Notes under the pieces: generated by a model
What the model saw: the letters and a program-made list of their open reading frames with translations, nothing else
Told to the model about the DNA's origin: nothing
The model's database searches: none
Origin: Pseudomonas subflava
GTDB taxonomy: Bacteria > Pseudomonadota > Gammaproteobacteria > Pseudomonadales > Pseudomonadaceae
Direction: 5' to 3'
NCBI RefSeq assembly: GCF_023823685.1
Contig: NZ_JAMXBF010000009.1
Coordinates: forward strand, 310,001-374,000
Length of the DNA stretch: 64,000 nucleotides
Program-made: the position numbers and the translations under genes
In this document: one piece after another, positions 9,306 through 17,942 of the stretch
How positions within the stretch are numbered: position 1 is the first letter of the stretch
Layout of the letters: each line of letters starts with the position of its first letter

Positions 9306-9399
9306 GTAGGGTGGCCTCGGAGCGTAGCGACAGTCCACCGGTTGGTGTTTAGATGAGCCGCGTCCGGCAGGCTGCCGCTGCGTGGCGAGGCCACCCTAC
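9306..9399. repeat. REP/MITE-like palindromic unit 2 (94 bp)
   Basis: Close copy of unit 1 with perfect 14-bp inverted ends (GTAGGGTGGCCTCG at 9306-9319, complement at 9386-9399). It is separated from unit 1 by 28 bases. Confidence 0.78.
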
Positions 9400-9463
9400 A
9401 AACTTGTTAGAGAGGCGAGGGGAGCGAGTTGGCTGCGGCCCTTTTGGATGATTCACAGGCATG

Positions 9464-9490
9464 AAAAAGCCGCCTTGCGGCGGCTTCTTC
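9464..9490. terminator. Terminator of the ETF-QO gene (minus strand)
   Basis: AAGCCGCC at 9467-9474 pairs with GGCGGCTT at 9479-9486; the A run at 9464-9468 is the T tract when read on the minus strand. It lies 14 bases beyond the ETF-QO stop. Confidence 0.9.
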
Positions 9491-9503
9491 TGTACGGCTC
9501 GAA

Positions 9504-11168
9504 TTACATATTGGGGTAGTTCGGGCCGCCGGTGCCTTCCGGAGCCACCCAGGTGATGTTCTGGGCCGGGTCCTTGATGTCGCAGGTCTTGCAGTGCACG
9601 CAGTTCTGCGCGTTGATCTGGAAGCGCTTCTCGCCGTCTTCCTGGGTCACCACCTCGTACACGCCGGCCGGGCAGTAGCGTTGCGCCGGTTCGTCGTACT
9701 TCGGCAGGTTGACGTTGATCGGGATGCTCGCGTCGGCCAGCTTCAGGTGGCAGGGCTGCTCTTCCTCGTGGTTGGTGTTGGAGAGGAACACCGAGGAGAG
9801 CTTGTCGAAGCTCAGCTTGCCGTCCGGCTTCGGATAGTCGATGCGCTTGGACTCGGCCGCGGTCTTCAGGCAGGCGTGATCCGGCTTGTTGTCGTGCAGG
9901 GTGACCGGGATCTTGCCGCCGAAGATGTTCTGGTCGATGAAGTTGAAGGCAGCGCCGGCCAAAACACCAAACTTATGGATCGCTGCGCCGAAGTTGCGGC
10001 TGCAGAACAGCTCGTCATACAGCCAGCTGGCCTTGAAGCCGTCCACGTAACCGTTGAGCAGATCTCCGCCCTGGCCGTCGGCCAGCAGCACGTCAGCCAC
10101 GGCGTCGGCGGCCAACATGCCGGACTTCATCGCGGTGTGACTGCCCTTGATCTTGGCGAAGTTCAGGGTGCCCAGGTCACAGCCAATCAGCGCGCCGCCC
10201 GGGAAGACCATCTTCGGCAGGGAATTCAGGCCACCCTTGCTGATGGCGCGGGCACCGTAGGAGACGCGTTTGCCACCTTCCAGGTACTGCTTGACCACCG
10301 GGTGGTGCTTGTAGCGCTGGAACTCGTCGAACGGCGACAGGAAGGGATTGGCATAGGACAGGTCAATGATCAGGCCGACCACCACCTGATTGTTTTCCAG
10401 GTGATAGAGGAAGGAGCCACCCGTGTTTTCATTGCCAGCGAAGTCCAACGGCCAGCCGGCGGTGTGCACCACCAGGCCCTGCTCGTGCTTGGCCGGGTCG
10501 ATGTCCCAGATTTCCTTGATGCCGATGCCGTAGTGCTGGGCGTCGGCTTCGCTGGCCAGGTCGTACTTCTTGATCAGCTGCTTGCCGATATGTCCGCGGC
10601 AGCCTTCGGCGAACAGAGTGTACTTGGCGCGCAGCTCCATACCCGGGGTGTAGTAACCCTCTTTCGGGTGGCCTTCGCGGTCCACGCCGAGGTCGCCGGT
10701 GACGATGCCGCGGACCACGCCGTTCTCGTCGATCAGCGCTTCCTGGGCGGCGAAGCCCGGGTAGATCTCGACGCCCAGGGCTTCGGCCTGCTGGGCCAGC
10801 CAGCGGCACAGATTACCCAGGGAGATGATGTAGTTGCCCTCGTTGTGCATGGTCTTGGGCACAAAGAGGTTCGGGACCTTGATGGCGCTGTCGGCGTTCT
10901 TCAACATATAGATGTCGTCACGCTTGACCTCGGTGTTCAGCGGCGCGCCCAGTTCCTTCCAGTTGGGGAACAGTTCGTTCAGGGCGCGCGGCTCGAAGAC
11001 CGCACCGGAGAGGATGTGAGCGCCGACTTCGGAACCCTTCTCGACCACGCAGACGCTGATCTCTTTGCCGGCGTCGGCGGCCTTCTGCTTCAGTCGGCAG
11101 GCGGCGGACAGGCCGGAGGGGCCGGCGCCGACGATGACGACGTCGAATTCCATAAATTCGCGTTCCAC
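9504..11168 (-). CDS. Electron transfer flavoprotein-ubiquinone oxidoreductase (ETF-QO)
   Basis: 554 residues from a GTG start at 11168, chosen because TAGGAG stands 7 bases upstream and the product then begins VEREFMEFDVVIVGAGPSG, as in pseudomonad ETF-QO. The upstream in-frame ATG (11186) lies before this ribosome site. It has an N-terminal FAD dinucleotide-binding motif (GAGPSG) and a C-terminal 4Fe-4S cluster motif (CVHCKTCDIKDP, with another Cys in the RYCPAG segment). The enzyme takes electrons from reduced ETF and passes them to ubiquinone at the inner membrane, serving acyl-CoA dehydrogenases. It is divergent from etfBA across a shared regulatory region. Confidence 0.97.
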   Translation of the reverse strand: MEREFMEFDVVIVGAGPSGLSAACRLKQKAADAGKEISVCVVEKGSEVGAHILSGAVFEPRALNELFPNWKELGAPLNTEVKRDDIYMLKNADSAIKVPNLFVPKTMHNEGNYIISLGNLCRWLAQQAEALGVEIYPGFAAQEALIDENGVVRGIVTGDLGVDREGHPKEGYYTPGMELRAKYTLFAEGCRGHIGKQLIKKYDLASEADAQHYGIGIKEIWDIDPAKHEQGLVVHTAGWPLDFAGNENTGGSFLYHLENNQVVVGLIIDLSYANPFLSPFDEFQRYKHHPVVKQYLEGGKRVSYGARAISKGGLNSLPKMVFPGGALIGCDLGTLNFAKIKGSHTAMKSGMLAADAVADVLLADGQGGDLLNGYVDGFKASWLYDELFCSRNFGAAIHKFGVLAGAAFNFIDQNIFGGKIPVTLHDNKPDHACLKTAAESKRIDYPKPDGKLSFDKLSSVFLSNTNHEEEQPCHLKLADASIPINVNLPKYDEPAQRYCPAGVYEVVTQEDGEKRFQINAQNCVHCKTCDIKDPAQNITWVAPEGTGGPNYPNM

Positions 11169-11248
11169 AGAGAATCTCCTACTCAAGGCTTCTTCGGTGT
11201 TTGTTGATCTGTGCTATGGCTAGGCTTTCTCTGGCCTGCGCGCTGGGC

Positions 11249-11277
11249 ATTATATATACAGGCCCTTGCCCGTCCAA
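11249..11277 (-). promoter_or_regulatory. Sigma-70 promoter of ETF-QO
   Basis: On the minus strand, TTGGAC (11272-11277) and TATAAT (11249-11254) are separated by exactly 17 bases. The -10 is a perfect consensus, placing the start of transcription near 11242. The PsrA-type box lies immediately upstream of the -35. Confidence 0.75.
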
Positions 11278-11279
11278 TA

Positions 11280-11293
11280 CAAACGTTTGTTTG
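11280..11293. promoter_or_regulatory. PsrA-type operator between ETF-QO and etfBA
   Basis: CAAACGTTTGTTTG fits the published PsrA pattern [G/C]AAAC-N2..4-GTTT[G/C] exactly (N4). PsrA is the fatty-acid-responsive TetR regulator of Pseudomonas, and the ETF genes are among its reported targets in P. aeruginosa. The box sits 2 bases upstream of the ETF-QO -35. Confidence 0.7.
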
Positions 11294-11494
11294 AATTTTG
11301 TCAAAGCCTGACGGCGCAAGGCTTCGCGCCGACTAAATGGGAGTTTTTCGTGTTGACCGAAAAAGGCGTTCCGGTCAAGATACGGTCGGTTTTGCGTTCG
11401 CCGTATGGGCTGACCGTCGGTTCCGGCCGACCTGCATCACTGGCCAGGCTTGCCTTGGCGACATTCTTATTCACCGGAGAGTAACGAGGAATCC
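11294..11494 (+). promoter_or_regulatory. Leader region of etfBA with candidate promoter
   Basis: The gap between the ETF-QO GTG (11168) and the etfB ATG (11495) is 326 bases. A possible etfB promoter is TTGACC (11353-11358), 17 bases, CAAGAT (11376-11381); the -10 is weak. The 72-codon open frame at 11266-11484 has no family resemblance and is not called. Confidence 0.4.
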
Positions 11495-12244
11495 ATGAAG
11501 GTTCTTGTAGCTGTCAAACGAGTGGTCGACTACAACGTCAAAGTCCGAGTCAAGGCGGATAACTCCGGCGTCGACCTCGCCAACGTCAAGATGTCGATGA
11601 ACCCCTTCTGCGAAATCGCCGTGGAAGAAGCCGTCCGCCTGAAGGAAAAGGGCGTCGCCAGCGAGATCGTCGTCGTCACCATCGGTCCGAACACCGCTCA
11701 GGAGCAGCTGCGTACCGCCCTGGCCCTGGGTGCCGACCGTTCCATTCTGGTGGAGACCAGCGAGGAGCTGAACTCCCTGGCCGTGGCCAAGCTGCTCAAG
11801 GCTGTAGTCGACAAGGAGCAGCCGCAACTGGTTATCCTCGGCAAGCAGGCCATCGACAGCGACAACAACCAGACCGGCCAGATGCTGGGCGCCCTGACCG
11901 GCTTCGCCCAGGGCACCTTCGCCTCCAAGGTCGAGCTTGCCGGTGACAAGGTCAACGTCACCCGCGAGATCGACGGCGGCCTGCAGACCGTCGCCCTGGC
12001 CCTGCCGGCGATCGTCACCACCGACCTGCGCCTGAACGAGCCGCGCTACGCGTCTCTGCCGAACATCATGAAGGCCAAGAAGAAGCCGCTGGACGTGGTC
12101 ACTCCGGACGCCCTGGGCGTTTCCACCACTTCCACCGTCAAAACCCTGAAAGTCGAAGCGCCTGCTGCCCGCAGCGCCGGCATCAAGGTCAAGTCCGTGG
12201 CCGAACTGGTAGAGAAACTGAAGAACGAGGCGAAGGTAATCTAA
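11495..12244 (+). CDS. etfB: Electron transfer flavoprotein subunit beta
   Basis: 249 residues starting [20 protein letters not shown], preceded by GAGGA 7 bases upstream. The longer frame from 11450 lacks a ribosome site there. It carries the ETF beta AMP/FAD-domain features, including the conserved [15 protein letters not shown] segment that contacts AMP and partner dehydrogenases. With EtfA it forms the soluble FAD heterodimer that accepts electrons from acyl-CoA dehydrogenases such as the AtuD enzyme encoded further along. The etfB stop codon directly abuts the etfA start. Confidence 0.98.
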   Translation: MKVLVAVKRVVDYNVKVRVKADNSGVDLANVKMSMNPFCEIAVEEAVRLKEKGVASEIVVVTIGPNTAQEQLRTALALGADRSILVETSEELNSLAVAKLLKAVVDKEQPQLVILGKQAIDSDNNQTGQMLGALTGFAQGTFASKVELAGDKVNVTREIDGGLQTVALALPAIVTTDLRLNEPRYASLPNIMKAKKKPLDVVTPDALGVSTTSTVKTLKVEAPAARSAGIKVKSVAELVEKLKNEAKVI

Positions 12245-13174
12245 ATGGCTATCCTGGTTATCGCTGAACACACCAACGCTGCCCTGGCCGCCGCCACGCT
12301 GAACACCGTGACCGCTGCCCAGAAGATCGGTGGCGACATCCACGTTCTGGTCGCCGGTGCCGGTTGCGCCGCTGCTGCCGAAGCCGCTGCCAAGATCGCT
12401 GGCGTGTCCAAGGTCCTGGTGGCCGACAACGCCGCCTTCGCTCACCAGCTGCCGGAAAACGTCGCTCCGCTGATCGCCGAGCTGGGCAAGGGCTACAGCC
12501 ACGTGCTGGCTCCGGCCACCACCAACGGCAAGAACTTCCTGCCGCGCGTTGCCGCCCTGCTGGACGTCGACCAGATCTCCGAGATCATCGCCGTCGAGAG
12601 CGCCGATACCTTCAAGCGTCCGATCTACGCCGGTAACGCCATCGCCACCGTGCAGTCCTCCGCTGCCGTGAAGGTGATCACCGTGCGCAGCACCGGCTTC
12701 GACGCCGCTGCCGCCGAAGGCGGTTCCGCCGCCGTCGAGTCCGTCGGTAACGGCGCCGATGCCGGCAAGTCGTCCTTCGTCGGTGAAGAGCTGGCCAAGT
12801 CCGACCGTCCGGAACTGACCGCTGCCAAGATCGTCGTTTCCGGCGGCCGCGGCATGCAGAACGGCGACAACTTCAAGCACCTGTACGCGCTGGCCGATAA
12901 GCTGGGCGCTGCCGTCGGCGCTTCCCGCGCCGCCGTCGACGCCGGCTTCGTGCCGAACGACATGCAGGTCGGCCAGACCGGCAAGATCGTCGCTCCGCAG
13001 CTGTACATCGCGGTCGGCATCTCCGGTGCCATCCAGCACCTGGCCGGCATGAAGGACTCCAAGGTCATCGTCGCCATCAACAAGGACGAAGAAGCCCCGA
13101 TCTTCCAAGTGGCTGACTACGGCCTGGTGGCTGACCTGTTCGAAGCCGTACCGGAGCTCGAGAAGCTGGTCTGA
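12245..13174 (+). CDS. etfA: Electron transfer flavoprotein subunit alpha
   Basis: 309 residues; its ATG follows the etfB TAA with no gap, so the two are translationally coupled. The C-terminal FAD-binding domain is complete ([32 protein letters not shown] and [10 protein letters not shown]). EtfA binds the FAD of the heterodimer. A strong bidirectional terminator follows. Confidence 0.98.
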   Translation: MAILVIAEHTNAALAAATLNTVTAAQKIGGDIHVLVAGAGCAAAAEAAAKIAGVSKVLVADNAAFAHQLPENVAPLIAELGKGYSHVLAPATTNGKNFLPRVAALLDVDQISEIIAVESADTFKRPIYAGNAIATVQSSAAVKVITVRSTGFDAAAAEGGSAAVESVGNGADAGKSSFVGEELAKSDRPELTAAKIVVSGGRGMQNGDNFKHLYALADKLGAAVGASRAAVDAGFVPNDMQVGQTGKIVAPQLYIAVGISGAIQHLAGMKDSKVIVAINKDEEAPIFQVADYGLVADLFEAVPELEKLV

Positions 13175-13193
13175 TCCCGCTTCCCGCTCTCAC

Positions 13194-13222
13194 AAAAAAC
13201 CCGCTCATCGAGCGGGTTTTTT
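13194..13222. terminator. Bidirectional terminator between etfA and plaF
   Basis: A near-perfect hairpin of 13 bp (13194-13206 with 13210-13222, loop ATC) has A6 on one side and T6 on the other, so it can end transcription of both convergent genes. Confidence 0.93.
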
Positions 13223-13226
13223 GCTT

Positions 13227-14162
13227 TCAGGTCTCTTGCTTCTGCCGGTTGAGGAAGGCCTGGTAGTGCCGCGCCGTTTCCTCGGGGCGCTCGATCATCG
13301 GCGCGTGACCGCAGTCCTTCATCACCACCACGCTCGGCCGCTTCAGCAGCGGCTCCATCACCTGAATGCTAGAGACATCCAGCGCCCGATCCTTGTCGCC
13401 CCACAGCACCAACGTAGGGGCCTCGATCTTCGGCAGCTCGGGTTCCAGCGGCACGTAATGGCTGCGCAACTGGGCGAAGATGCGGTCGTAGTGCTCGCGG
13501 TTGGCCACCGACCGTTCAGCGAAATAGCGCTTGAGCGCATCCGGCAGTGGCGGTGGCGTGACGAAGACGAACTTCAGCAACGCATCGAACTCCTCGGCGC
13601 TGCGTGCGACCAGCGGATTGGGTTCGCCACGCTCGAGGCGCTGGATCAACTCGCTCTTCTGTGGAGAGTCGATGCCGGAGTTGTCCAGCAGCGCCAGGCT
13701 CGCCACTTCCGCAGGATGGCGTGCGGCGTAGAGAGCGGCGATATGACCGCCCATGGAATTGCCGATCAGGTGCGGTCGCTCGACCTTCAGGGCCTGGGCG
13801 AAGGCGCGTACCCGTTCGGCCTGGCTGAGCACGTCGTAGCGGATGTCCGGGCGGCTGCTCTCGCCGAAGCCCGGCAGGTCGAGGGCGATCACGTGGTAGA
13901 GATCGGTGAAAAAGTGAGCGAAGCGCAGCCAGTTGTCGCGATTGGCGCCGAAGCCGTGGATCATCAGCAGGGTTTCGGCGTTTGCCGGGCCACCTTCGTA
14001 ATAGTGTATGGTCAGGTCGTCGACCTGCACTTGGCGCGGGGACAGGCCGGCCTGCTGGCGTTCGACGAACGTAATACCGGCGACCAATGCGCCGGGCCAG
14101 AAGTAGAGCGTGCCGGCCGCGAAGGCCAGCAACAGGGCGACGCCGAGGATCAACTTCTTCAT
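13227..14162 (-). CDS. plaF: Membrane-anchored alpha/beta hydrolase, PlaF-like phospholipase A
   Basis: 311 residues. An N-terminal hydrophobic helix (residues about 4-28) without a cleavage site suggests a single membrane anchor with the catalytic domain in the periplasm. The alpha/beta hydrolase fold shows HGFGANRDNW (oxyanion region), nucleophile elbow GNSMGG (Ser136), Asp258 in GDKD and His286 in DCGHAP. Length, anchor and triad spacing match P. aeruginosa PlaF (PA2949), an inner-membrane phospholipase A that remodels glycerophospholipids, and it neighbours the ETF genes as in that species. Substrate assignment rests on this resemblance; a general lipase/esterase is the alternative. Confidence 0.85.
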   Translation of the reverse strand: MKKLILGVALLLAFAAGTLYFWPGALVAGITFVERQQAGLSPRQVQVDDLTIHYYEGGPANAETLLMIHGFGANRDNWLRFAHFFTDLYHVIALDLPGFGESSRPDIRYDVLSQAERVRAFAQALKVERPHLIGNSMGGHIAALYAARHPAEVASLALLDNSGIDSPQKSELIQRLERGEPNPLVARSAEEFDALLKFVFVTPPPLPDALKRYFAERSVANREHYDRIFAQLRSHYVPLEPELPKIEAPTLVLWGDKDRALDVSSIQVMEPLLKRPSVVVMKDCGHAPMIERPEETARHYQAFLNRQKQET

Positions 14163-14262
14163 GGGCCCAGTCCTTATCGCTGATTATTATTAGGCACGCT
14201 TGCTACGCTAACATGACGCAGGCGGGGCCTGCCCCCAACCCATGAGATCGGCGGTGCTTCAG

Positions 14263-15105
14263 ATGCGAAAAATGCAGTCGTTGATGATCCTTTGCCTGCT
14301 GGGGCTGGCGGCGCTGCCTGGAGCGGCTTGGGCCGCCGGCAAATGCGAGCGGCTGGTGGCCACGGGTAACCCTGAGTATCCGCCTTATCTGTGGCGCGAT
14401 CCGCAGAGCCCGCAGCACCTGATCGGCGCCAACGCGGATCTGCTGGCTCACATCGGCGAACAGCTCGGCGTGAAGATCGACGTGATCTATACCGGCCCCT
14501 GGTCCCGCGCCCAGGACGAAGTGCGCACCGGCCGGGTCGATCTGCTGGCCGGCGCCTTCCTCACTCTGCCGCGGCTGGAACGCATGGACTATGTGCACCC
14601 CGCCTTCTTCGATACGCCGAGCGTGGTGTGGGTGCGCAAGGGCCAGGGTTTCCCCTACACCGGTTGGGAAGACCTGCGCGGCCGCACCGGTGGCACACTG
14701 GTGCACAACAGTTTCGGTGAACGATTCGACGCGTTCGCCAAGGCCAACCTGGCGCTGGAGGAGGTGCCCAGCCAGGTGCAGGCCTTCCAGATGCTGCTGC
14801 TGGGGCGCACCGACTACGTGCTCTACGAGCGCTACCCGGGCATGGCGCTGGCCGACACCCAGGGCATGCTGGAGAATCTGGAGACGCTCGAGCCGCCCAT
14901 CTCCAGCGAAGGCCTGTACCTGACCCTGTCCCACGACTCCGCCTGCAACGACCCCTGGCTGCGCGGACAGCTGGCGAAAAAGATGACAGAATTGACTGCC
15001 GCCGGCCTGCCGGAAACCCTCCTGCAGCGCAACCTGGAGCGCTGGAAAGCGCAGCAGCTGCACGCCGCCGACGTACCCCCGCAAGAGCAGGAAAAGTCCC
15101 CGTGA
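14263..15105 (+). CDS. Periplasmic solute-binding protein, family 3
   Basis: About 280 residues from ATG 14263; ATGs at 14242 and 14272 are alternatives and no ribosome site is decisive. The signal peptide ends PGAAWA-AG. The mature protein has the extracellular solute-binding family 3 layout (GNPEYPPYLWRD, then GANADLLAHIGEQLGVKIDVIY and RTGRVDLLAGAF). No transporter permease or ATPase is nearby, so it may act as a stand-alone sensor or orphan binding protein. It overlaps the following lipoprotein gene by four bases (GTGA), indicating an operon of three. Confidence 0.82.
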   Translation: MRKMQSLMILCLLGLAALPGAAWAAGKCERLVATGNPEYPPYLWRDPQSPQHLIGANADLLAHIGEQLGVKIDVIYTGPWSRAQDEVRTGRVDLLAGAFLTLPRLERMDYVHPAFFDTPSVVWVRKGQGFPYTGWEDLRGRTGGTLVHNSFGERFDAFAKANLALEEVPSQVQAFQMLLLGRTDYVLYERYPGMALADTQGMLENLETLEPPISSEGLYLTLSHDSACNDPWLRGQLAKKMTELTAAGLPETLLQRNLERWKAQQLHAADVPPQEQEKSP

Positions 15106-15452
15106 ATCGACGTCTTACCCTTGGCCTGACGGCGCTGGTCCTGGCCGGCTGCGCCAACGATCCGGCGCCCCACGAGCAGATGCGTCTGACCGCCCAGGCC
15201 GTGGAGCAGGCCCGTGCCGTGGGCGCGGACCCGCAGATCGAAGAAATGCGCATGGCCGAACAGAAGCTGGCGCGTGCCGAGAAGAACATGGGCGAGGAAG
15301 ACTACAAGCGTGCCCGGGTCTTCGCCGAACAGGCCGAACTCGATGCCCGCCTGGCCGAAGCCAAGGTGGTCAACCTCAAGAGCCAGAAGCAACTCGATGC
15401 CCTGAATGCGCGCATCACCCGTCTGCGCAAGCAACTGGGGGAGCTGCCGTGA
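15102..15452 (+). CDS. DUF4398 domain lipoprotein
   Basis: 116 residues from a GTG start overlapping the previous stop. The lipoprotein signal has lipobox LAGC. The mature part is one DUF4398 helical hairpin/coiled coil rich in Ala, Glu, Arg and Lys (QAVEQARAVGADPQIEEMRM). Its stop overlaps the start of the OmpA-like lipoprotein (TGATG), so the two are coupled. Function is unknown; members usually accompany an OmpA-domain lipoprotein, as here. Confidence 0.85.
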   Translation: MNRRLTLGLTALVLAGCANDPAPHEQMRLTAQAVEQARAVGADPQIEEMRMAEQKLARAEKNMGEEDYKRARVFAEQAELDARLAEAKVVNLKSQKQLDALNARITRLRKQLGELP

Positions 15453-16258
15453 TGCCGAGCCTGATCCGAAACGGCGGACTGCTGCTGTCCCTGGCGCTGC
15501 TCGCCGGTTGCGCCAGCCAGCAGAGCCAGCAGGTACTGACCGAGGCCGAGCTCGGCTTCCAGCAGGTGAAGGAAGACCCGGACGTGCTGCGCAGCGCGCC
15601 GAAGGATGTGATCCGAGCCGGTGAATCGCTGGCGCGCGCCGAGCGTCTGTCCAGCTATTGGGGCAGCGCCGAGGACGTGGAGCACTACGCCTATCTCAGT
15701 CAGCGCTATAGCCAGATCGCCCGCCAGCACGCCGAACTCAACCTCAACCAGGAGCGCCTGGCCAAGCTGGAGCTGGAGCGCGAGCGCCTGCAACTGGCGC
15801 TGCGTGAAGCCAAACTGCTCAGCGCGCAGCAGCAGGGCCAGTGGCTGGAAGAGCAGATGGTCAGTCTGGCGGCCAGCGAGACCGACCGTGGGCTGGTGAT
15901 GACCCTTGGCGACGTGCTGTTCGATGCCGGTCGCACCGAGCTGAAGCCCTCGGCCAACCGCACCATCCTCAAGCTGGTGCAGTTCCTCCAGATCAACCCG
16001 CGGCGGGCCATCCGCATCGAGGGCTATACCGACAACAGCGGCGTGGCGGCGGAGAATCTGGAACTGTCGCGGGCCCGCGCCCAGGCCGTGGCCGACATGC
16101 TGGCGGACCTCGGCATCGACCCCGACCGGATGGAAGTCAAGGGCTATGGCGAGGCCCACCCGCTGGCGGAAAATGCCTCGAGCAAGGGCAGGGCGCAGAA
16201 TCGCCGGGTGGAAATCCTCATTTCCGACGAACAGGGCAAGCTCGGCGACTATCGCTGA
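15452..16258 (+). CDS. OmpA-domain lipoprotein with DUF4398 N-terminal coil
   Basis: 268 residues. Lipobox LAGC; residues about 25-135 form a charged coiled coil resembling DUF4398; residues about 145-260 are an OmpA-like peptidoglycan-binding domain (DVLFDAGRTELKPSA, then the IEGYTDNSG motif and NRRVEI). It is probably tethered to a membrane and binds the cell wall. The ATG at 15452 overlaps the upstream stop; a GTG one codon earlier is the alternative. Last gene of the three-gene unit. Confidence 0.9.
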   Translation: MPSLIRNGGLLLSLALLAGCASQQSQQVLTEAELGFQQVKEDPDVLRSAPKDVIRAGESLARAERLSSYWGSAEDVEHYAYLSQRYSQIARQHAELNLNQERLAKLELERERLQLALREAKLLSAQQQGQWLEEQMVSLAASETDRGLVMTLGDVLFDAGRTELKPSANRTILKLVQFLQINPRRAIRIEGYTDNSGVAAENLELSRARAQAVADMLADLGIDPDRMEVKGYGEAHPLAENASSKGRAQNRRVEILISDEQGKLGDYR

Positions 16259-16275
16259 GTTGCCGCCGAGCTGAG

Positions 16276-16305
16276 AGCCCCGGTGCTCGGGTACCGGGGC
16301 TTTTT
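16276..16305 (+). terminator. Terminator after OmpA-like lipoprotein gene
   Basis: AGCCCCGGT at 16276-16284 pairs with ACCGGGGCT at 16293-16301 around an 8-base loop, followed by TTTT. Confidence 0.92.
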
Positions 16306-16332
16306 ATGGTCTCGGCATTTGCCAGGCAAAGA

Positions 16333-16416
16333 ACTGTTCGGGTACAGCTGCAACTGTACCGTGGGGCTCGTGCTCGACTGTATCGATAGGTTGGTTGAGA
16401 ATTTCGTTACTGTTAC
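16333..16416. promoter_or_regulatory. Candidate MocR-type autoregulatory sites
   Basis: GGTACAG-CTGCAA-CTGTACC (16341-16360) is a perfect 7-bp inverted repeat. ACTGT-containing boxes recur at 16333, 16353 (ACTGTACC), 16377 (ACTGTATC) and 16409 (ACTGTTAC), all upstream of the regulator start at 16443. Direct-repeat plus inverted sites are usual for MocR regulators binding their own promoter. Confidence 0.5.
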
Positions 16417-16442
16417 GGTCCAGTAGCGGAAGGAGTCTCGTC

Positions 16443-17879
16443 GTGACCAGTTTGTTGCTTTATCAGCGTATCGCCCAGCAGCTGGCCGAGGATATCCGCC
16501 GCGGCGTCTACCAACCGGGCGAGCGCGTGCCCTCCGTGCGCAAGATGAGTTCGCAGCTCAGCGTCAGCCACGCCACCGTGCTGCAGGCCTACGCCAACCT
16601 CGAGGACATGGGGCTGATCCGTGCCCGTCCGCAGTCCGGCTTCTACGTGCACCAGACCGCAGGCCTCACCGCGCCGACCCCGGACATCGCCCGCGTCGAG
16701 CGGCCGTCGATGGTCACCCGCAGCAGCATCATCAGCCAGGTGCTCACCGAGTCGCGCCAGGAAGGGGTGTTCCCCCTCGGTGCCGCCGTGCCGCACGTGG
16801 ATTACCTGCCGGTGCGCTCGCTGCACCAGCAACTGGCCAAAGTCACCCGTTTCCAGAGCCCGCGCGCGTTCAGCTACATGTTCAGCCCCGGCTACGAGCC
16901 GCTGCGTCGCCAGGTGGCGATCCGCATGCGCGACGCCGGCGTGGTGGTCGACCCGTCCGAGGTGGTGATCACCCACGGCTGCGTGGATGCCATTCACATG
17001 GCCCTGCGCGTGGTGACCCAGCCGGGCGACCTGATCGCCGCCGAGTCTCCGACTTACTACGGCCTGCTGCAGCTGGCCGAGGTGCTCGGTCTCAAGGTCA
17101 TCGAGATTCCCAGCGACCCGGCCACCGGCCTCAGCCTGGAGGCCTTGCAGCTGGCCGCCAATCAGTGGCCGATCAAGGCACTGGTGCTCACCGCGCGGCT
17201 GAGCAACCCGCTGGGCGGCAGCATGCCCGAGGAGCGGCAGAAGCAGCTGCTGCGCCTGACCAGCGACCACGGCATCCAGGTCATCGAGGACGACATCTAC
17301 GGTGAGCTGCTGTTCGAGCCGGGGCGCAGCAAGGCGCTCAAGGCCCACGACCGCGACGACCAAGTGGTGTACTGCTCGAGCTTCTCCAAGACCCTCTCGC
17401 CCGGCGTGCGCATCGGCTGGATCATCGCCGGCCGTTACCAAGACGACGTCGAGCGGCTGCAGACCTTCAGCACCCACTCGGCCTGCAGCGTGACGCAGAT
17501 GGGCGTGGCGGCGTACCTGGAGAACGGCGGTTACGACCGCCACCTGCGGCACATCCGCCAGGAGTACCGCAAGAACATGACCGCCTACCAGTTGGCGGTG
17601 CAGCAGCACTTCCCGGAAGGCACGCAGATGACCCGGCCCAACGGCGGCTTCATCCTCTGGGTCAGCCTGCCTGGCAAGGTCAGCGCCCAGGACCTGCACG
17701 TGCGGGCTCTGCAACAGGGCATCAGCATCGCCCCGGGGCTGATCTTCAGTAACACCGAGCAGTTCAACAACTGCCTGCGTCTGACCTGTGGCGTGCCGTG
17801 GAACCGCGAATCGGAGCGGGCGATGATGACCCTCGGGGCGTTGGCCAAGCAGCTCTGCCAGGAAAACGCCGGCGCGTAA
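16443..17879 (+). CDS. MocR/PdxR-type regulator (GntR wHTH + aminotransferase domain)
   Basis: 478 residues from GTG 16443, chosen over the upstream in-frame ATG because GGAAGGAG stands 7 bases before it. Residues about 5-75 are a GntR winged helix (YQRIAQQLAEDIRRG, SVRKMSSQLSVSHATVLQAY). Residues about 110-470 are a class I aminotransferase fold with the PLP-lysine motif SSFSKTLSPGVRIGW. MocR proteins are PLP-dependent transcription factors, usually controlling amino-acid or vitamin genes near them and often their own gene. Target genes here are not evident; the next gene is on the same strand but is a vWA lipoprotein. Position resembles PA2897. Confidence 0.9.
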   Translation: MTSLLLYQRIAQQLAEDIRRGVYQPGERVPSVRKMSSQLSVSHATVLQAYANLEDMGLIRARPQSGFYVHQTAGLTAPTPDIARVERPSMVTRSSIISQVLTESRQEGVFPLGAAVPHVDYLPVRSLHQQLAKVTRFQSPRAFSYMFSPGYEPLRRQVAIRMRDAGVVVDPSEVVITHGCVDAIHMALRVVTQPGDLIAAESPTYYGLLQLAEVLGLKVIEIPSDPATGLSLEALQLAANQWPIKALVLTARLSNPLGGSMPEERQKQLLRLTSDHGIQVIEDDIYGELLFEPGRSKALKAHDRDDQVVYCSSFSKTLSPGVRIGWIIAGRYQDDVERLQTFSTHSACSVTQMGVAAYLENGGYDRHLRHIRQEYRKNMTAYQLAVQQHFPEGTQMTRPNGGFILWVSLPGKVSAQDLHVRALQQGISIAPGLIFSNTEQFNNCLRLTCGVPWNRESERAMMTLGALAKQLCQENAGA

Positions 17880-17905
17880 CCCGAAGTCGGCGGGCGCTCC
17901 GTCTA

Positions 17906-17934
17906 CCTGGGCGAATGGACCTTTCGCCTAGGAG
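17906..17934 (+). promoter_or_regulatory. Hairpin overlapping the Shine-Dalgarno of the vWA gene
   Basis: CCTGGGCGAA (17906-17915) can pair with TTCGCCTAGG (17923-17932), 10 bp with one G-U, around a 7-base loop. The 3' arm contains the first part of the AGGAG ribosome site (17930-17934) for ATG 17943, so the fold could limit translation. Confidence 0.45.
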
Positions 17935-17942
17935 AACCCGCC

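Noticed and set aside
11266..11484. 72-codon frame between ETF-QO and etfB
   Set aside because: It covers the regulatory region, has no recognisable family, and no ribosome site precedes it.
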